A DNA stretch of 64,000 nt from assembly GCA_019054805.1 (NCBI GenBank), contig JAHQIY010000001.1, positions 2,742,501-2,806,500 on the forward strand, read 5' to 3'. Shown piece after piece: positions 34,763 through 46,013 of the stretch (positions within the stretch are counted from its first letter, which is position 1; each line of letters begins with the position of its first letter). The translations under genes and the position numbers were made by a program. The notes below the pieces were generated by a model. The model was not told where the DNA came from. It saw nothing but the letters and a program-made list of their open reading frames with translations, and did no database searches. Origin of the DNA: Brachionus manjavacas. Its lineage: Eukaryota > Rotifera > Eurotatoria > Ploima > Brachionidae.

Positions 34763-36049
34763 AACTACTGAAAGTGTGAGTAAAATATGCGAAATGTATG
34801 GTAAGACTTTACAAAAAAAATTATATTATTTTTGTCTAAGAAATAAATGTAAACCAAAAAAAAGTAACTAGTTAAAAAAAAAATTTTGAGTAATTTTTTG
34901 TTCTTTTTGATATATTTTTTTTATTTGATAAATTTTATTAAATTTGATAGTAAATATATTTTTTGTGGTTTATCTATTAAAAATATTATGCAATATATTA
35001 TTTTATTATGATTTAATAAATTTATGGTAATTTTTATTAAAACAATGATATTTTTTATTAAATATATGATATGCAAGTGTTAACGTCCAAAAATATTATA
35101 TTTAATTCAAATAATTGACCACTCGATTGTGAAAAAAATTGAACTTATCGCACATTTAATGCTAGTGTCCAAAAGCTATTGTATCATAATTCCTAAAATT
35201 TAAATATAGTTGATTAAAAATTTTTTGAAAAAAAATTGAATTCCTTATTCGAATCGATTAGATCCATGTTGTTAAAAATTGATTCACAAAAATTTTATAA
35301 ATATTTTAATTTGAAATAGATAATTATAAAAAAAAATGTACCTTTGATTAAATAAACATTAGACATTTTTAGACTTCATTTTCATCTAGCTTTAATCAGA
35401 TAAAAGTTAAAGGTTCATTTTTTGATAATCTAAAATTCACTATCAAAAAAGCTTTTAATTTGATAAAATTTAATTTTTTTGTTAACTAATGTCAACTATT
35501 GATTGACATAGCGTAATATTTCGATGGTAGACTCTCGAAATATTTGCCAATTTAGCTATTTTTAATTCAAAATATTCAAGGAATTCATGATACAGAAAAC
35601 AAAATCTTACTAAATTTAAAACAAGGTTATCTATTTCGAGAAAAAAATATTTTGAGTTTGTGCGCAATTCATCAAATTGAATGAACGAAAATCCACCTAT
35701 TTTTGATTTAGTTTGCGCTCGTGGCATTAATGTTCTTTTCTGGTCATTGTTGTCAAACACTCCCTAAATCATTCAATTTCCTAGTCTTTCTAGAAAATTA
35801 ATTGAATTTTATTTTGTTGGTGGGTAAGATCTAACATGATCTACAGGTGTTAAAACACTCATAATAAATCTTGATAGAGCTCGAGTAGCACTGATAAACA
35901 CTATTTAAGACTTTAGCACTTGATCAAAATCTTCTAAAATAATTTAAAAAAAAATACGAAATTTAATAAATTTTTTAGATAATTTAAACTAATAGTCCAT
36001 ATCTAGGTTAAAAAAAATTTGTTTTTCAAGTCTCAAAATCGAGCCTAAA
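34763..36049. other. Intergenic; possible small exons at 35614-35768 (minus)
   Basis: On the minus strand an exon-like stretch begins after TTTAG near 35768 and reads GVFDNNDQKRTLMPRAQTKS and on to FFLEIDNLVLNL. It ends before GTAAGATT near 35613. A tiny ATG exon (MSVLTPVDH) could precede it near 35860. Phases would agree, but I recognise no family and the gene would be very short. Confidence 0.3.
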
Positions 36050-36804
36050 ATGGAAGTTGCCAATTTACAACGATTTGACGGCTCTCATGTAGTTTTTACC
36101 GAGCATGTTCAGGATCAAATAAAAGCCCATGAGATGAAAATTAGCATGGAACAAGTGCCAGTTCCAAAAGACCTAAAAGAACTTGTTGCTTTAATAAGAC
36201 AAGTTTTTGAGCACGACTTTGTCAATGTCGACTATGTCACTAAATTAATTGAGAATTACAAGAGCAATGCCAAAGATTGGCGTCAGTATGCCAAGTACGA
36301 TCCGCACAAATACACGCGAAATCTGATCGATGAAGGAAATGGCAAGTACAATATTTTGTTATTGTGTTGGGCCGAGTCCCAAGGTTCCAGCATTCACGAT
36401 CACAGCAATGCTCACTGTTTCATGAAGTGCTTGGATGGAGAGCTTTTGGAGACCAAGTACGAATGGCCGGATGATTCAGAGGAAAATAAAGAAATGAAAG
36501 AAAGATGCAAAACTGTAATGAAAAAAAATGATGTTTGCTATATCAATGGTAAAAACTTGAATTAAAAAATTTATTAAAAAAATTTATTAAAAAAATTTAT
36601 TTAAAAAATAATTTTTTTCCTTGATTTTAAGATTCAATCGGGCTTCACCGTGTGGAAAATACTTCGCATACTCGACCAAGTATCAGCTTGCATGTGTACA
36701 TTCCACCTTATTTGGAATGCAAGGGTTTCGATCAATTAACTGGAAAAGCCAGAACTTGTAAAATAACTTTTTACAGTAAATTTGGTAAAAAAGAGTCCAA
36801 GTGA
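36050..36804 (+). CDS. CDO1: Cysteine dioxygenase type I (2 exons)
   Basis: Exons 36050-36548 and 36632-36804 join in phase across an 83-bp GT-AG intron to give 223 residues. CDO is a cupin-fold non-haem iron enzyme that oxidises cysteine to cysteine sulfinate, the first step of taurine and sulfate formation. The iron ligands are visible as HDH in SIHDHSNAHCFMK and His in SIGLHRVENTSHT. The Cys of AHCF and the Tyr of SLHVYIPP correspond to the Cys-Tyr cross-link pair of animal CDO1. KYTRNLIDEGNGKYN and KITFYSKFGKK are further family landmarks. It has about 20 extra N-terminal residues compared with the mammalian enzyme (200). All catalytic residues are present, so it should be active. Confidence 0.95.
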
Positions 36805-37179
36805 TGCAATCACAGTTCTAAAGCATTTGATTTATCAACTATCAAACAAAATTTAGATAAAATAATATTATTAAGTTTGTCATGAAAAAAAGTGTAAAAA
36901 TTGATTTTTGACTAACTACTCTATTAACATATAATTTTGATCATTAGTGGTAAAGATGTGCAACATTGTACCAAAATATAAAATTTAAATGTGATTTGAT
37001 ACTAGTTATTAATCTTAGATTTAATCAAATTGAAAATTTTTAGATTTTGTTCAAATAAATAAAAAATAATAAAAAAAATTCATCATGTTCAAAAAAATTC
37101 TAGAATAATTTTATTTATATGAAAAAAATTTTGTTCCTTTTTTTAACATTTCACTATTTGAATAATTTTATATAACCAT
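36805..37179. other. 3' flank of CDO1, nothing recognised
   Basis: AT-rich, probably the 3' UTR and spacer. Confidence 0.35.
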
Positions 37180-37330
37180 TCTTACACTCCAGGAATTAAA
37201 GGTATTTGTGAACAACCTCTTGGTGACCTTAGCAATGAATATAGATTAACTGCTGTTTATTTTATTTATTTGTAAATCTGTACTGAGCTAATGCTCCTTC
37301 AGAATAAAAATTTATCAAATAAAAAAAAAT
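37180..37330 (+). mobile_element. LINE 3' end
   Basis: The plus-strand frame YTPGIKGICEQPLGDLSNEY is a LINE ORF2 C-terminus. It is followed by a stop and the non-coding tail CTGTACTGAGCTAATGCTCC TTCAGAATAAA, which recurs on the minus strand at 62158-62190. An A-rich simple-repeat tail follows. Confidence 0.55.
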
Positions 37331-37439
37331 AAATAAATAAAAAATAAGGTAAAATAAGATAAAATAAAATAAAAAAGGAATAAATAATGGAAAAAAAAAA
37401 TAAAAAAGTTAAGTTGAAATAGCTATAGTTTAATGATAA

Positions 37440-37715
37440 TTGTCCCTTTTTCTATCCTAGTGGATAATGGAGAGGCGCTCATCTCCTTTTTCAAGTACCT
37501 TTTTGAGCAACGGCTTCGATCTGGCACAGAGACTACTGCATCGAGTTGATCATCTACCCCGCAAATATTACCTAGTCGAAGCTGGTCCCTCTATTTATAT
37601 GATGAAAGAGGTTTAAACATTAGCCCCGTATTGCAGAAGTATTTTGAAGAATTTTTGACCCTCAGCGGGTTTCGAATCCTCGATCCTCTGCTTGCAATCC
37701 GAATGGTTAGACATA
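37440..37715 (-). repeat. SINE-like repeat with tRNA-Cys-like head
   Basis: On the minus strand the head reads TCGGATTGCAAGCAGAGG then GAGGATTCGAAACCC. This resembles an anticodon arm with a GCA anticodon, a variable region and a T-arm with a B-box-like GATTCGAA. The D-arm/A-box side is truncated. The body continues to about 37440. A related head and body occur at 55375-55482. A tRNA-derived SINE is the best explanation, but no A-tail is clear. Confidence 0.5.
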
Positions 37716-37744
37716 TTTAAATTTTTGATAGTTGTTAGGTAGCA

Positions 37745-38360
37745 ATTACACAATGGAGTTTAATATTCGATAAACCGGAACCTTCAGAACCTTCTCTAGA
37801 TTCTTCCACCAGACGGAACAGAATGACTTAATCCTGTTCAGACATATCTTTCACCCAACTCAAAAAGTCGATTTGTCGAGATGGTAGTAGTTTAAGTTTA
37901 TTGAAAGCCTCTTGGTGCATAATATTGGAAAAGGTATCATATTTCAGCTTCAAAATTGATCGAACTGCTGAATTTTGAATAACTTGTATTTTTTTGATGC
38001 TGGTGTTCCTTGCAATGTTTATATTATTACCTTTGGGCCCGCTTATCGGATCTACTTGTTAGACTCATTGTAGCAGTTATTTATGCTTATTCTTAACTTG
38101 AGAGCTTGTGGTTAATTTAACCAACTTTCCTGTGAAGCCAGCAAAATGTCCCTATATCTCATTCCGCAAGACCTTAAAAAAAGATACCCTTTTAAATCAA
38201 TTTAAAAGTCTTGTTTTAAATTATTTTGTAAATACAAAAATAGAAAAAACTTTTTAATTCAAAGCTAAATTTTATTGAGATTTTGGCAACAATGGGGTCG
38301 TAACACACTAGGAAACCTGTATAAATCTTTGGTCGGGTCTATTTTGGTCCAGCACTTTCA
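37745..38360 (-). mobile_element. LINE C-terminal remnant
   Basis: Minus-strand reading from about 38010 gives IKKIQVIQNSAVRSILKLKYD, SNIMHQEAFNKLKLLPSRQI and later ILFRLVEESREGSEG. The KLQxxQNxAxRxIL and LKLLP motifs mark the region downstream of the RT palm in LINEs. Stops interrupt it. Confidence 0.65.
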
Positions 38361-39037
38361 GCATTTGATTCGTTTTAAAAAATTATAATCCTAATATCTT
38401 GAACAGATTTTTCATATAAGTTTTAATCAATATAAAAAAAATTTGTCAAGTACTTTTACAGAAAAAGACTTTTTCAAAAATTAACACTTCATTTATCTAA
38501 TTGATTATTAAAAAATATATATATATATATATTAATTATATAAAAATAAAAAAAAATTATAAAAATTGAATAAAGTTATTGATTTAGTTGTCATTTGAAA
38601 AAATTAACAACAAGCTATTTTAGTTAAATAATTCAAATTTTGAAACAAAATCTGTTTAAATTAAATTTATGTTGTTGAAAATTGAAAGCTTAAACGTTGA
38701 AAACTTCAACATTGATCTCTTGATCACAAAGCAATTTATTAATCTTGAATTAAAATGTTCAAATGTTTTTCTCCACTTTTTGATTTGGTCATTGGTTCAA
38801 TAAGGTTATTTTTGTTCCTTAAAATATAATTCAAATTTCTTGAGTCATTTTTCTTTAATTTTTCTTCAAGATTTAGCGGAAAATCGAAATATAATAGAGA
38901 TTTATAAGAGAAAGTTAGCATCCTTTCAAAAATTCGATGTTGAAAGACCATACTTTTCTAAAGCGTTATTTATTTCATTAAGCTGTTTGCTACAAGCTTA
39001 ACATTTTAAAGATTTATGATAGAGATAGAATAACTAG
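38361..39037. other. Intergenic, (TA)n run
   Basis: A (TA)n stretch lies at about 38514-38533. No coding exon seen. Confidence 0.4.
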
Positions 39038-39728
39038 TGTTGGCAATCAACTCCAATTGATTGACAAAATTAATAAATTAATTAATCATTTTTAGTCGAT
39101 TATTAAATCGATTTAAAAATCGATTGATTTTTTCTAATTGACTACAAAGATTCTAATATATCTCGAAATGAAAAATTAGGAATGAGCACTATATATTTTT
39201 TTTTTAAATAAAGATTTTTAAATAGACTTAAAATTTCAAATTTAAATTAACTTTTTTCTGCCACAGGCTATACAGTCTTGGATAGAAGAAATAAATTAAA
39301 TCCACTAAAAAATTCACAAAATGTTGGTAGTTTCAGAAATTTATAGAAAATTAATTTAGAATTTTTTTTTAAATATTTTAAAATCTTTTTAATTTTTAAT
39401 TTATAAAATTTTAATCTTTTTTTATTGCGAATAGAATTTTTTTTAAATAAAGCGTTAAATTGTAATTTTTGCTTTTAATTTGAAGTTTGATATCAATTTA
39501 AAAATCTTTATTTAAAAAAAAAACATTTATTGCTAATTCTTAATTTTTCATTTTGAGATATATTAGAAACTTTATAGTCAACTATTAAAAATCTATCGAT
39601 TTAAAAATTGACTATAAAAAATTAATCGATTTAATAGTCGACTAAAAAATATCAGTCGATTTAATAATCGACTAAAAATAATTATTCGATTTTTGAATCT
39701 ATTATTGATAATCGATTGCCAACACTAA
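39038..39728. mobile_element. 690-bp non-autonomous TIR element
   Basis: Outer ends AGTGTTGGCAATC and GATTGCCAACACT are perfect inverted repeats. The arms continue for roughly 200 bp each with TCGATT-rich sequence, then TCGAAATGAAAAATTAGGAA mirrored by AATTCTTAATTTTTCATTTT. No transposase. I could not define a convincing target duplication, so the superfamily is left open. Confidence 0.8.
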
Positions 39729-39879
39729 TAATAACTCTTAGCTAATTTATTTTAAAAAAAAATTTAAATGTTTTAGTCAAATATGATACACCGTCCAAAA
39801 TTCTACATCAATAGGTTTTAAATAAACTTAAGCTACTAATATATCGTATGGCTTTGATGGTCTGACACTAAAATAGATT

Positions 39880-40925
39880 GAATCTTTCTTGAAAAATAGA
39901 AGACAACGAGTTGTTCAAGGTGAAATTTTGTCGGATTGGGTTGAGATTTTTAGCGGTGTACCACAAGGATCAGTAATTGGTCCACTTTTGTTCGTTTTGT
40001 ATATCAATGATCTACCAAAAGGAATAGAGAATATTGTCAAAATGTATGCAGATGATACAAAAATATTCTCGCAAACGGTATCAGAAATAAGCGCAGTGAA
40101 ACTACAATCAGATTTAGATTTAATTTTCAAGTGGACTCAATATTGGCTTCTTCTCTTCAACACATCAAAATGTGTGGTTATGCATTACGGTCATAAAAAC
40201 AAAGAATTCACTTATTTTATAAATGGTAAACAGTTATCAACGTCTGAAACTGAAAGAGATCTTGGAGTTATCTTCAATACAAATCTCAAATGGAAAAATC
40301 AAGTGATAGAGGCTACAAACAAAGCAAATCAATAGTGGGTCGCATCAGGAAATCATTCGCTCGTTTTGATTGTAAGTTATTTAGATCATTGTAATTAACT
40401 TTTGTTCGTCCTCTTTTGGAATTTTCTGTGCCTGTATGGTCTCCATTTCTTAAGTCGGATTGTGAGAATCTAGAGAGGCTTCAACGCAGAGCTACAAAAT
40501 TTGTTTCTTCAATTAGAAACAAACCGTATGAAAGCAGATTGAAGGCTTTGAACATTCCAAATCTGGTGGAAATAAGAAAAAGAGGTGATCTAATTCAATA
40601 ATACAAGTTCATGCATGGAATAGAAATGGTTGAAAAAAGCAACAATTCTAATGTCACCAAAATCCAAGGAAGAGGTCACTGCTTCAAATATCACAAAGAA
40701 ATTTCGAGGCTCCAACATAGAGATAACTTTTTTTTTCAACAGAACCGCTAACATATGGAACTTACTGCCAAATCAATTAGTTGAAGCCCCTAATGTTAAC
40801 AGCTTTAAAGCAGGCATTGATTGCTGGATGAGCAGCAATCAATCACATCAGCTGTCATAGTGTGCCTTATCAGCACACTCGCTGGCTAGCCAGCTACAGT
40901 CAAAACTACTACTACTACTACTAAT
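39880..40925 (+). mobile_element. CR1/Jockey-like LINE, RT 3' half with YADD motif
   Basis: Frames at 39889-40335, about 40336-40600 and 40630-40860 encode motif B (FSGVPQGSVIGPLLFVLYIN), motif C (MYADDTKIF), motif D/E (ERDLGVIFNTNLKWKNQ) and the thumb and tail (LERLQRRATKF, IRKRGDLIQ, NIWNLLPNQLVEA, CWMSSNQS). Four frame breaks or stops are visible. The 3' end holds the palindrome GCTGGCTAGCCAGC at about 40881 and an (ACT)n tail at 40903-40921. A related copy lies at 53395. Truncated at its 5' end before the RT fingers. Confidence 0.85.
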
Positions 40926-42850
40926 TGACTAGTTGAATATGAGAGATATTTTAGGGTAGGATTGGGTTGTTGTCAGGGTAGAAGATGAATATTAAGCGGG
41001 TTTTGAATCAAAATATGCCGATACCTTGTTATTTTTATTTCTTTCCTGAACCGTTTCATTTCTTACATTCAATTTTAATTTATTTTTCTTTTAAATTTTT
41101 AATCTGAGATAACTTTAGGTCGGTACAGTAAAATGTTAATAATTTTCTCAAAAATTCATTGTCATGTTATTTGAAATAAAAAAAAATTTTATTTAAAAAG
41201 TTTTCAATACGAAACTGAAAGAAAGCTAAACGATCATTCAAAACTGCCCCAAAAGAGGTCGGAGTAAATGAGCAAGTTCAAAAAATTTGGTGAAAAAAAG
41301 TGTCATATATCAAACTAGCTAAAAGGTTAAAACAGCATGAAAGAATCAGCTTTTAATAAAATGGCAAAAAAAAGCAGAAAATTATTAAATTAATGAAATG
41401 CTAGTCAAAAGCACTAATCTATTATTCGGATATTTTTTATTTAAATCAAGTTTGGGTTATACCCTGAAAATTTGGAATGGAGCTTAGTTCTTCCTTTCAG
41501 CCAAATGTTCTTAGATCATTCTAAAAAAATAAAATATAAAAAAATGTTATAGAAAAAAGATTAAATTTGACATTTGCTTTTTTCTTTAAATGCTAAAAAT
41601 CAATAGTTTAGAAATAGAAATAGATAGAAAAATATTTTAACTTTGACTTTCATTTGTTTCAATAAAACGTAGAATAGTTTCAAACTTTTTTTGCAGTAAA
41701 TCTAGCATAAAGTCATTTACGCTATCCTAACTAAAATAAGCAAAAAAAAATCACCATAATTTACGTAAATTTTGGTAAAATGTAATCAATTTAATGGTAA
41801 AAAATATTAAAAAATGGTAAAAAATGATTATTTAAAATTTTAAATTAATTTGAAAAAAAATTTTTATTAGGTTGGTTATAATTTTTCAAACACTTAAAGG
41901 GTGAAAAATTATTTTTAATTTTCTTTAATTTTTATTATTTTTGTTGAAAGGCAAAGATTTAAGAAGAGAGCGCATTTGGGTATTTGAAATTGTTAAAAGA
42001 GAAATACCAGGTCAAAAAGATCAGAGAAAATTCTAAGCTATTTCTAAAGCTCCTTCAAAAAATAAAAAAACTATTAAATAATTTTTAAATCATTAATTTT
42101 ATCATTAATTTAATCATTAAATGATCGAAATTTACCAAATTTTACGTAAAATCAAGTAAATTTACGTTTTTTTACTTTTGTAAATTTACGTAAATTTACA
42201 ATATTTTACGTAAAATTCGGTAAATTTACTGTTTTTTAGAAAGCTTTCTTAGTATGTCGTCTGCGCAATCCTGTGCAAATAAAAAAATTTAAATAAAGGT
42301 AAATACCAGCTTTGGCAATAGTAATAGTTAATAAATTTGTACTTTAGATCTATGTATTTTTAAAACATAGGCTTTGACCATCTAGCAATGTCACAATAAA
42401 AAAAAAATTAACCAAAAAATAATTTTAATTTGTTAAGTCTCTTATCTTTTTCGGTAGTATTGTTATAGGCTTTTTTTGAGGCATAGTAAAAAAAAGTCCT
42501 TTTATTTATTGTCTTAAACTTAATTCTCGACTTTTACTTTTATTTTTTTTATTTTTTTCTACTTCTCAACTAATGCAAAAGCATTTTTTCCAGTCATTTT
42601 TAACTGCTTAACATGATAGTGAGATTTTTTAACTAAAATTGCTAGAAAATTTTGAAATATGGCATATCTATATTCAATAGGCAATCCATTATATAAATTA
42701 TTAATTTTTTGATATAAAGCCTGATCTAGAAAATTTGAAAAAAAAAGTCCGGGCTTGGACTTTAATTTGGGACTCTTAAACAACTTTGTATTAGACGTTC
42801 TTGATCAAAAATGTTTAAGCATGGGCGAAATTTATTTGGTGCTTGATCCA
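40926..42850. other. Intergenic with ACGTAA-family and GGGACTT repeats
   Basis: ACGTAA-rich repeat sequence lies at about 41750-41830 and 42130-42235 (TTTACGTAAATTT motifs). The GGGCTTGGACTTTAATTTGG repeat piece at 42745-42787 matches 27567-27612. No gene recognised. Confidence 0.5.
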
Positions 42851-43342
42851 AAAGCGTGTCTTAATTTGTGGTGCAGCATTATCGATAGAGGAAGATACTA
42901 TTAATGAAATATTGACAAAAAATGATCAAAAATGTTTTATTAATAAAAAAATTTGAAAAAAAAATCTTTTGTGTAATTGAGCAAAAAACTTTAACCTTTA
43001 AAAATAACCTTGATTTTTTTTTGACTGTTTAATTTTATGCAATTGCCTAAATATTATATTAAGTCTTTCTTTGAGCTTCTTTCAACATAAAAAAAAAATT
43101 TTGAAAGTAAAGTAGAAATATTAAATTTTGGCGGTATAAAGGTGATGAAATTTAAAAATTTTTTAAAAATAAATAAAATTGTTTTTACTTTGGCTGCTAA
43201 CTTCTTTTTAAATAATTTAGATTATTAAATTTGTAATTTAATTTTAAATAATAAATTAATGAAAATTTTGATGATACGTTCAGACGATGTTGATTTGCAG
43301 TAGTTTTTGGCTGTCTTAGCACACTTTGTTAAATTAAAAATA
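42851..43342. other. Intergenic; possible last exon of the Cys-rich gene
   Basis: The minus-strand stretch around 43270-43320 after CTAAG could supply a short terminal exon (NSQKLLQINIV) to the gene at 43343-44497. Otherwise AT-rich without features. Confidence 0.3.
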
Positions 43343-44497
43343 TTAGAACAACAAAAAATCAATTAAATAAAATTTACTTTCAGGTATACTTTCACCATAG
43401 TCCATAACGGACTTAGCTAGCTCCAACATTTTAATATTAAAACTTTTAGCACTGCTCAATGTGTCATAAAGAGAAACACCATTCTTTAGAACATTAATTA
43501 CATCGGAAAGACCTTTGTTGGCTTTTGTAATGCTTCCTTTAAAATCTGCAAACTTTGAATTTATCTCTTTTTGTGTTGGTATGGGCGTAAGTGCATCAGC
43601 CAAAAGGCCAGTTACAACTGAAATAATTCTTGTTATTTCTTTCGAGCACTTTACTGCATTATTTGTACAAAATAAGCCGCAATCAAACCCATTCTTACCA
43701 CCACACGATGAAAATTTGATCAGTCCATTTTCAGAGTAAGTTGATTTTACACAGAAAGTTGGAACTTGGATGTCTTTTTCGCAGATGTCATTTATCAATG
43801 TGGAAGCAAGGCCTGTAGTGGACGAGGCCACACTAAGAACTGTTGATGGACTCAAAGCTCCTCTTTCAATAAAAGATGAAATCAAACCAAAAGAATCTTC
43901 AACAATTGATTTAAGCATCTCTTCACATTGCTTCGAATCAATTGTACATAAAAGACCACATTGATGTGGCATTGTTCTTGGACAGCCATTCTGCCAGCAC
44001 ACAGGACCGATGCCTTTGTATCCATCTCTACATGGCGGATAACATAATGCTCCACTTTGGTGCTCATTTGATCTGCATATCATCGGCTCACCAGCGCCAC
44101 GGCCATAAGTTGATTTAGCATATGTGTGCATGTATCTGTGACAAGTACATCCATCGTCATTGTAGCCAGATGGACAGTTTGAACAGCATCCATTGACCCA
44201 GCCAAAAAATCGAATGCAACAACAACCTTTTCCGTAAATGTGTGGTCCTCTTGTACACAAAGCACCGTGATCGGAATAGCCGTCACGGCATCTAGCCCAA
44301 CAAACTGGTCCTACACCATAGTAGCCATTGGAACAATGCGGGTAACACAAAAGTCCATTTTTTTCTTGTCCTGATTTGCATGCACTCAAAGGCCAGCCAA
44401 CTCCACGGCCATAAGATCCATACCAGCATTGACCAAATACTGATTTGCAATTAATCAACACAAAAACAAAGCTAACAAGCAATTTTTTTTCCAGCAT
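43343..44497 (-). CDS. Secreted Cys-rich repeat protein
   Basis: The ATG at 44497 starts a signal peptide (KLLVSFVFVLINCKSVFG). Residues about 23-175 hold repeated modules of the form YGRGxG...C...NGLLCYPxCxxGYxGVGPVCW and CRDGYSDxGALC, seen first from about 23 to 85 and again from about 130 to 175. The second half (CPRTMPHQCGLLCTIDSKQC onward) is a helical domain with paired Cys, itself showing two similar halves (QCGLLCT; DCGLFCT). The open frame runs to 43343, but a donor-like AAAGTAAAT near 43377 suggests that the last codons are intron and that one short exon follows. It is clearly secreted. I do not recognise a named family; comparable GY-x-GVGPVCW modules occur in invertebrate secreted proteins of unknown function. 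Head-to-head with the gene at 45009. Confidence 0.72.
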   Translation of the reverse strand: MLEKKLLVSFVFVLINCKSVFGQCWYGSYGRGVGWPLSACKSGQEKNGLLCYPHCSNGYYGVGPVCWARCRDGYSDHGALCTRGPHIYGKGCCCIRFFGWVNGCCSNCPSGYNDDGCTCHRYMHTYAKSTYGRGAGEPMICRSNEHQSGALCYPPCRDGYKGIGPVCWQNGCPRTMPHQCGLLCTIDSKQCEEMLKSIVEDSFGLISSFIERGALSPSTVLSVASSTTGLASTLINDICEKDIQVPTFCVKSTYSENGLIKFSSCGGKNGFDCGLFCTNNAVKCSKEITRIISVVTGLLADALTPIPTQKEINSKFADFKGSITKANKGLSDVINVLKNGVSLYDTLSSAKSFNIKMLELAKSVMDYGESIPESKFYLIDFLLF

Positions 44498-44535
44498 TTT
44501 GGTAAGATTGATTTTTTCTGCTGCTTTTTCTGGAG

Positions 44536-44546
44536 CTTTTATGCCT
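44536..44546 (-). promoter_or_regulatory. Candidate TATA-like element of the minus-strand Cys-rich gene
   Basis: On the minus strand GGCATAAAAGC lies about 40 bp before the ATG at 44497. The 511-bp gap to the plus-strand gene would be a shared divergent promoter region. Inference from position only. Confidence 0.3.
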
Positions 44547-45008
44547 GATGTTTATTTCCATTTTTAGTCACAACAAAAGTAATTTCTATTAATCAATCTA
44601 ATTTAAACAAAAAACAATCTTGCTTTTTCAAATGATTTAAAATTGAAGGATCGGTAAACAAAGAATAAAGTAAATGGTAATTTAGTTTCTTTGTTTTCAT
44701 TTTCTACTTAGCTAACTGAGTTATTACTGACTTTTTTTTTATTTTCAAAGATAATTAAATTGATAAAGAACGTTTGACATTAATAGAAAAAGATCTAATT
44801 AGTTAAAATATTTGAAAGTTAATACAAGGAAGACCAAAAATCAAAGCCAATTCAATTTTCCGATTCATTTATCTTCTAATGATTCAACTTTTTAAAATTT
44901 CCACCTGAAAGTTACTAATAAATATTGTCTAATGCAGCAACAACAACAAAAAAACTTACTATTTAAGCTAAAGGATGTTTCTTTTGGGAAAACCAAAAAA
45001 ATCTAAAA

Positions 45009-46013
45009 ATGAATTCCAATAAAGTTTTGGAAACTATTATAATCATTTGCCTAATCAATTGTTTGACTTCAAGTCCAATTGAGAGCCATTTAGAAGAGAT
45101 CAAGACATGTGACCATGTTCACTGTAATTTAACCAACGAGCTTTGTAATCCAAATACCTTGCAGTGTGTTAAATATGGTCTAGTTGGCGAAGAATGTGAT
45201 CCCGAATTTGATTTATGCAACAAATTTGCGAATGGCTATTGCAATGCAGAAACTTCCAAGTGTGTTCTCAATGTGCCAGAGGGTGGATTTTGTGAGCTGA
45301 ATGGACTTGTTTGCAACAAATACAAAGAACTAATTTGCTTGAACAATATTTGTCAAAGAAATCAAGAAAACTTGGATAGATGTAATCAAAATGATGAAAG
45401 AGAATGCAAGCCGGGTTTCGTTTGTCATCCCGAAAAGTTTATTTGTTTTCCGTCATTAAACTTGGGAGATTTTTGTGACAAGAACTTTGACTTTTGTAAC
45501 AAAAGTGAAGGCCTTTTTTGTGACAAAAATTATGGTTTTTGTGTTAGATATTTGAGCGAGACTGAGCATTGTAGTCCAGAGTATTCATTGTGTTCACCTG
45601 GTTATCACTGTGACGAACATAGCCTAAAATGTACTAGACTTTCATCTTACATGGGATTGTGTAGCCAAGACAAAAACTTATGCGATTCTCTCCAAGGTCT
45701 CACTTGTAATTTTAACACGAGCAAATGTGATGGTAACACAGAACATGACTCTTGTGATGAATCTAATCCATGTCAACATGAAGACTATTTCTGCCATCCG
45801 GATAGATCAATTTGTATTCGATATTATGAGGCAGGAAATATGTGTGATTCGGAAAACGATTTTTGCAATCCAAAGAAAAGTCTTTTGTGTAATTTGGAAA
45901 AAAAGATTTGCTCAACTGGATTGGAGTTAGGTATGCAATGTCAACCAGAAAAAGATGTTTGTGTCAAAGGAAAAAAATTGAAATGCCATTCAGAATACAA
46001 AATTTGCTTGTAA
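45009..46013 (+). CDS. Secreted protein with repeated EB/Dickkopf-like Cys modules
   Basis: A single 334-residue frame whose first 25 residues form a signal peptide (ETIIIICLINCLTSSPI). About eight modules of roughly 38 residues follow, each built as C-x(5-6)-C-x(5-6)-C...C-x(5-6)-C with recurring GxxCDPExDLC, GYCNAETSKCV and FCHPExxIC blocks. This resembles EB modules and Dickkopf-type repeats of nematode and other invertebrate secreted proteins. No membrane segment, no protease or lectin motif. It may be a secreted structural or ligand protein. The gene is divergent to the Cys-rich gene at 43343-44497. Identification of the module type is moderate; the role is unknown. Confidence 0.72.
   Translation: MNSNKVLETIIIICLINCLTSSPIESHLEEIKTCDHVHCNLTNELCNPNTLQCVKYGLVGEECDPEFDLCNKFANGYCNAETSKCVLNVPEGGFCELNGLVCNKYKELICLNNICQRNQENLDRCNQNDERECKPGFVCHPEKFICFPSLNLGDFCDKNFDFCNKSEGLFCDKNYGFCVRYLSETEHCSPEYSLCSPGYHCDEHSLKCTRLSSYMGLCSQDKNLCDSLQGLTCNFNTSKCDGNTEHDSCDESNPCQHEDYFCHPDRSICIRYYEAGNMCDSENDFCNPKKSLLCNLEKKICSTGLELGMQCQPEKDVCVKGKKLKCHSEYKICL

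Noticed and set aside
39038-39728. hAT assignment of the TIR element from its GTGTTGGC-like ends
   Set aside because: No clean 8-bp target duplication could be read on both sides.
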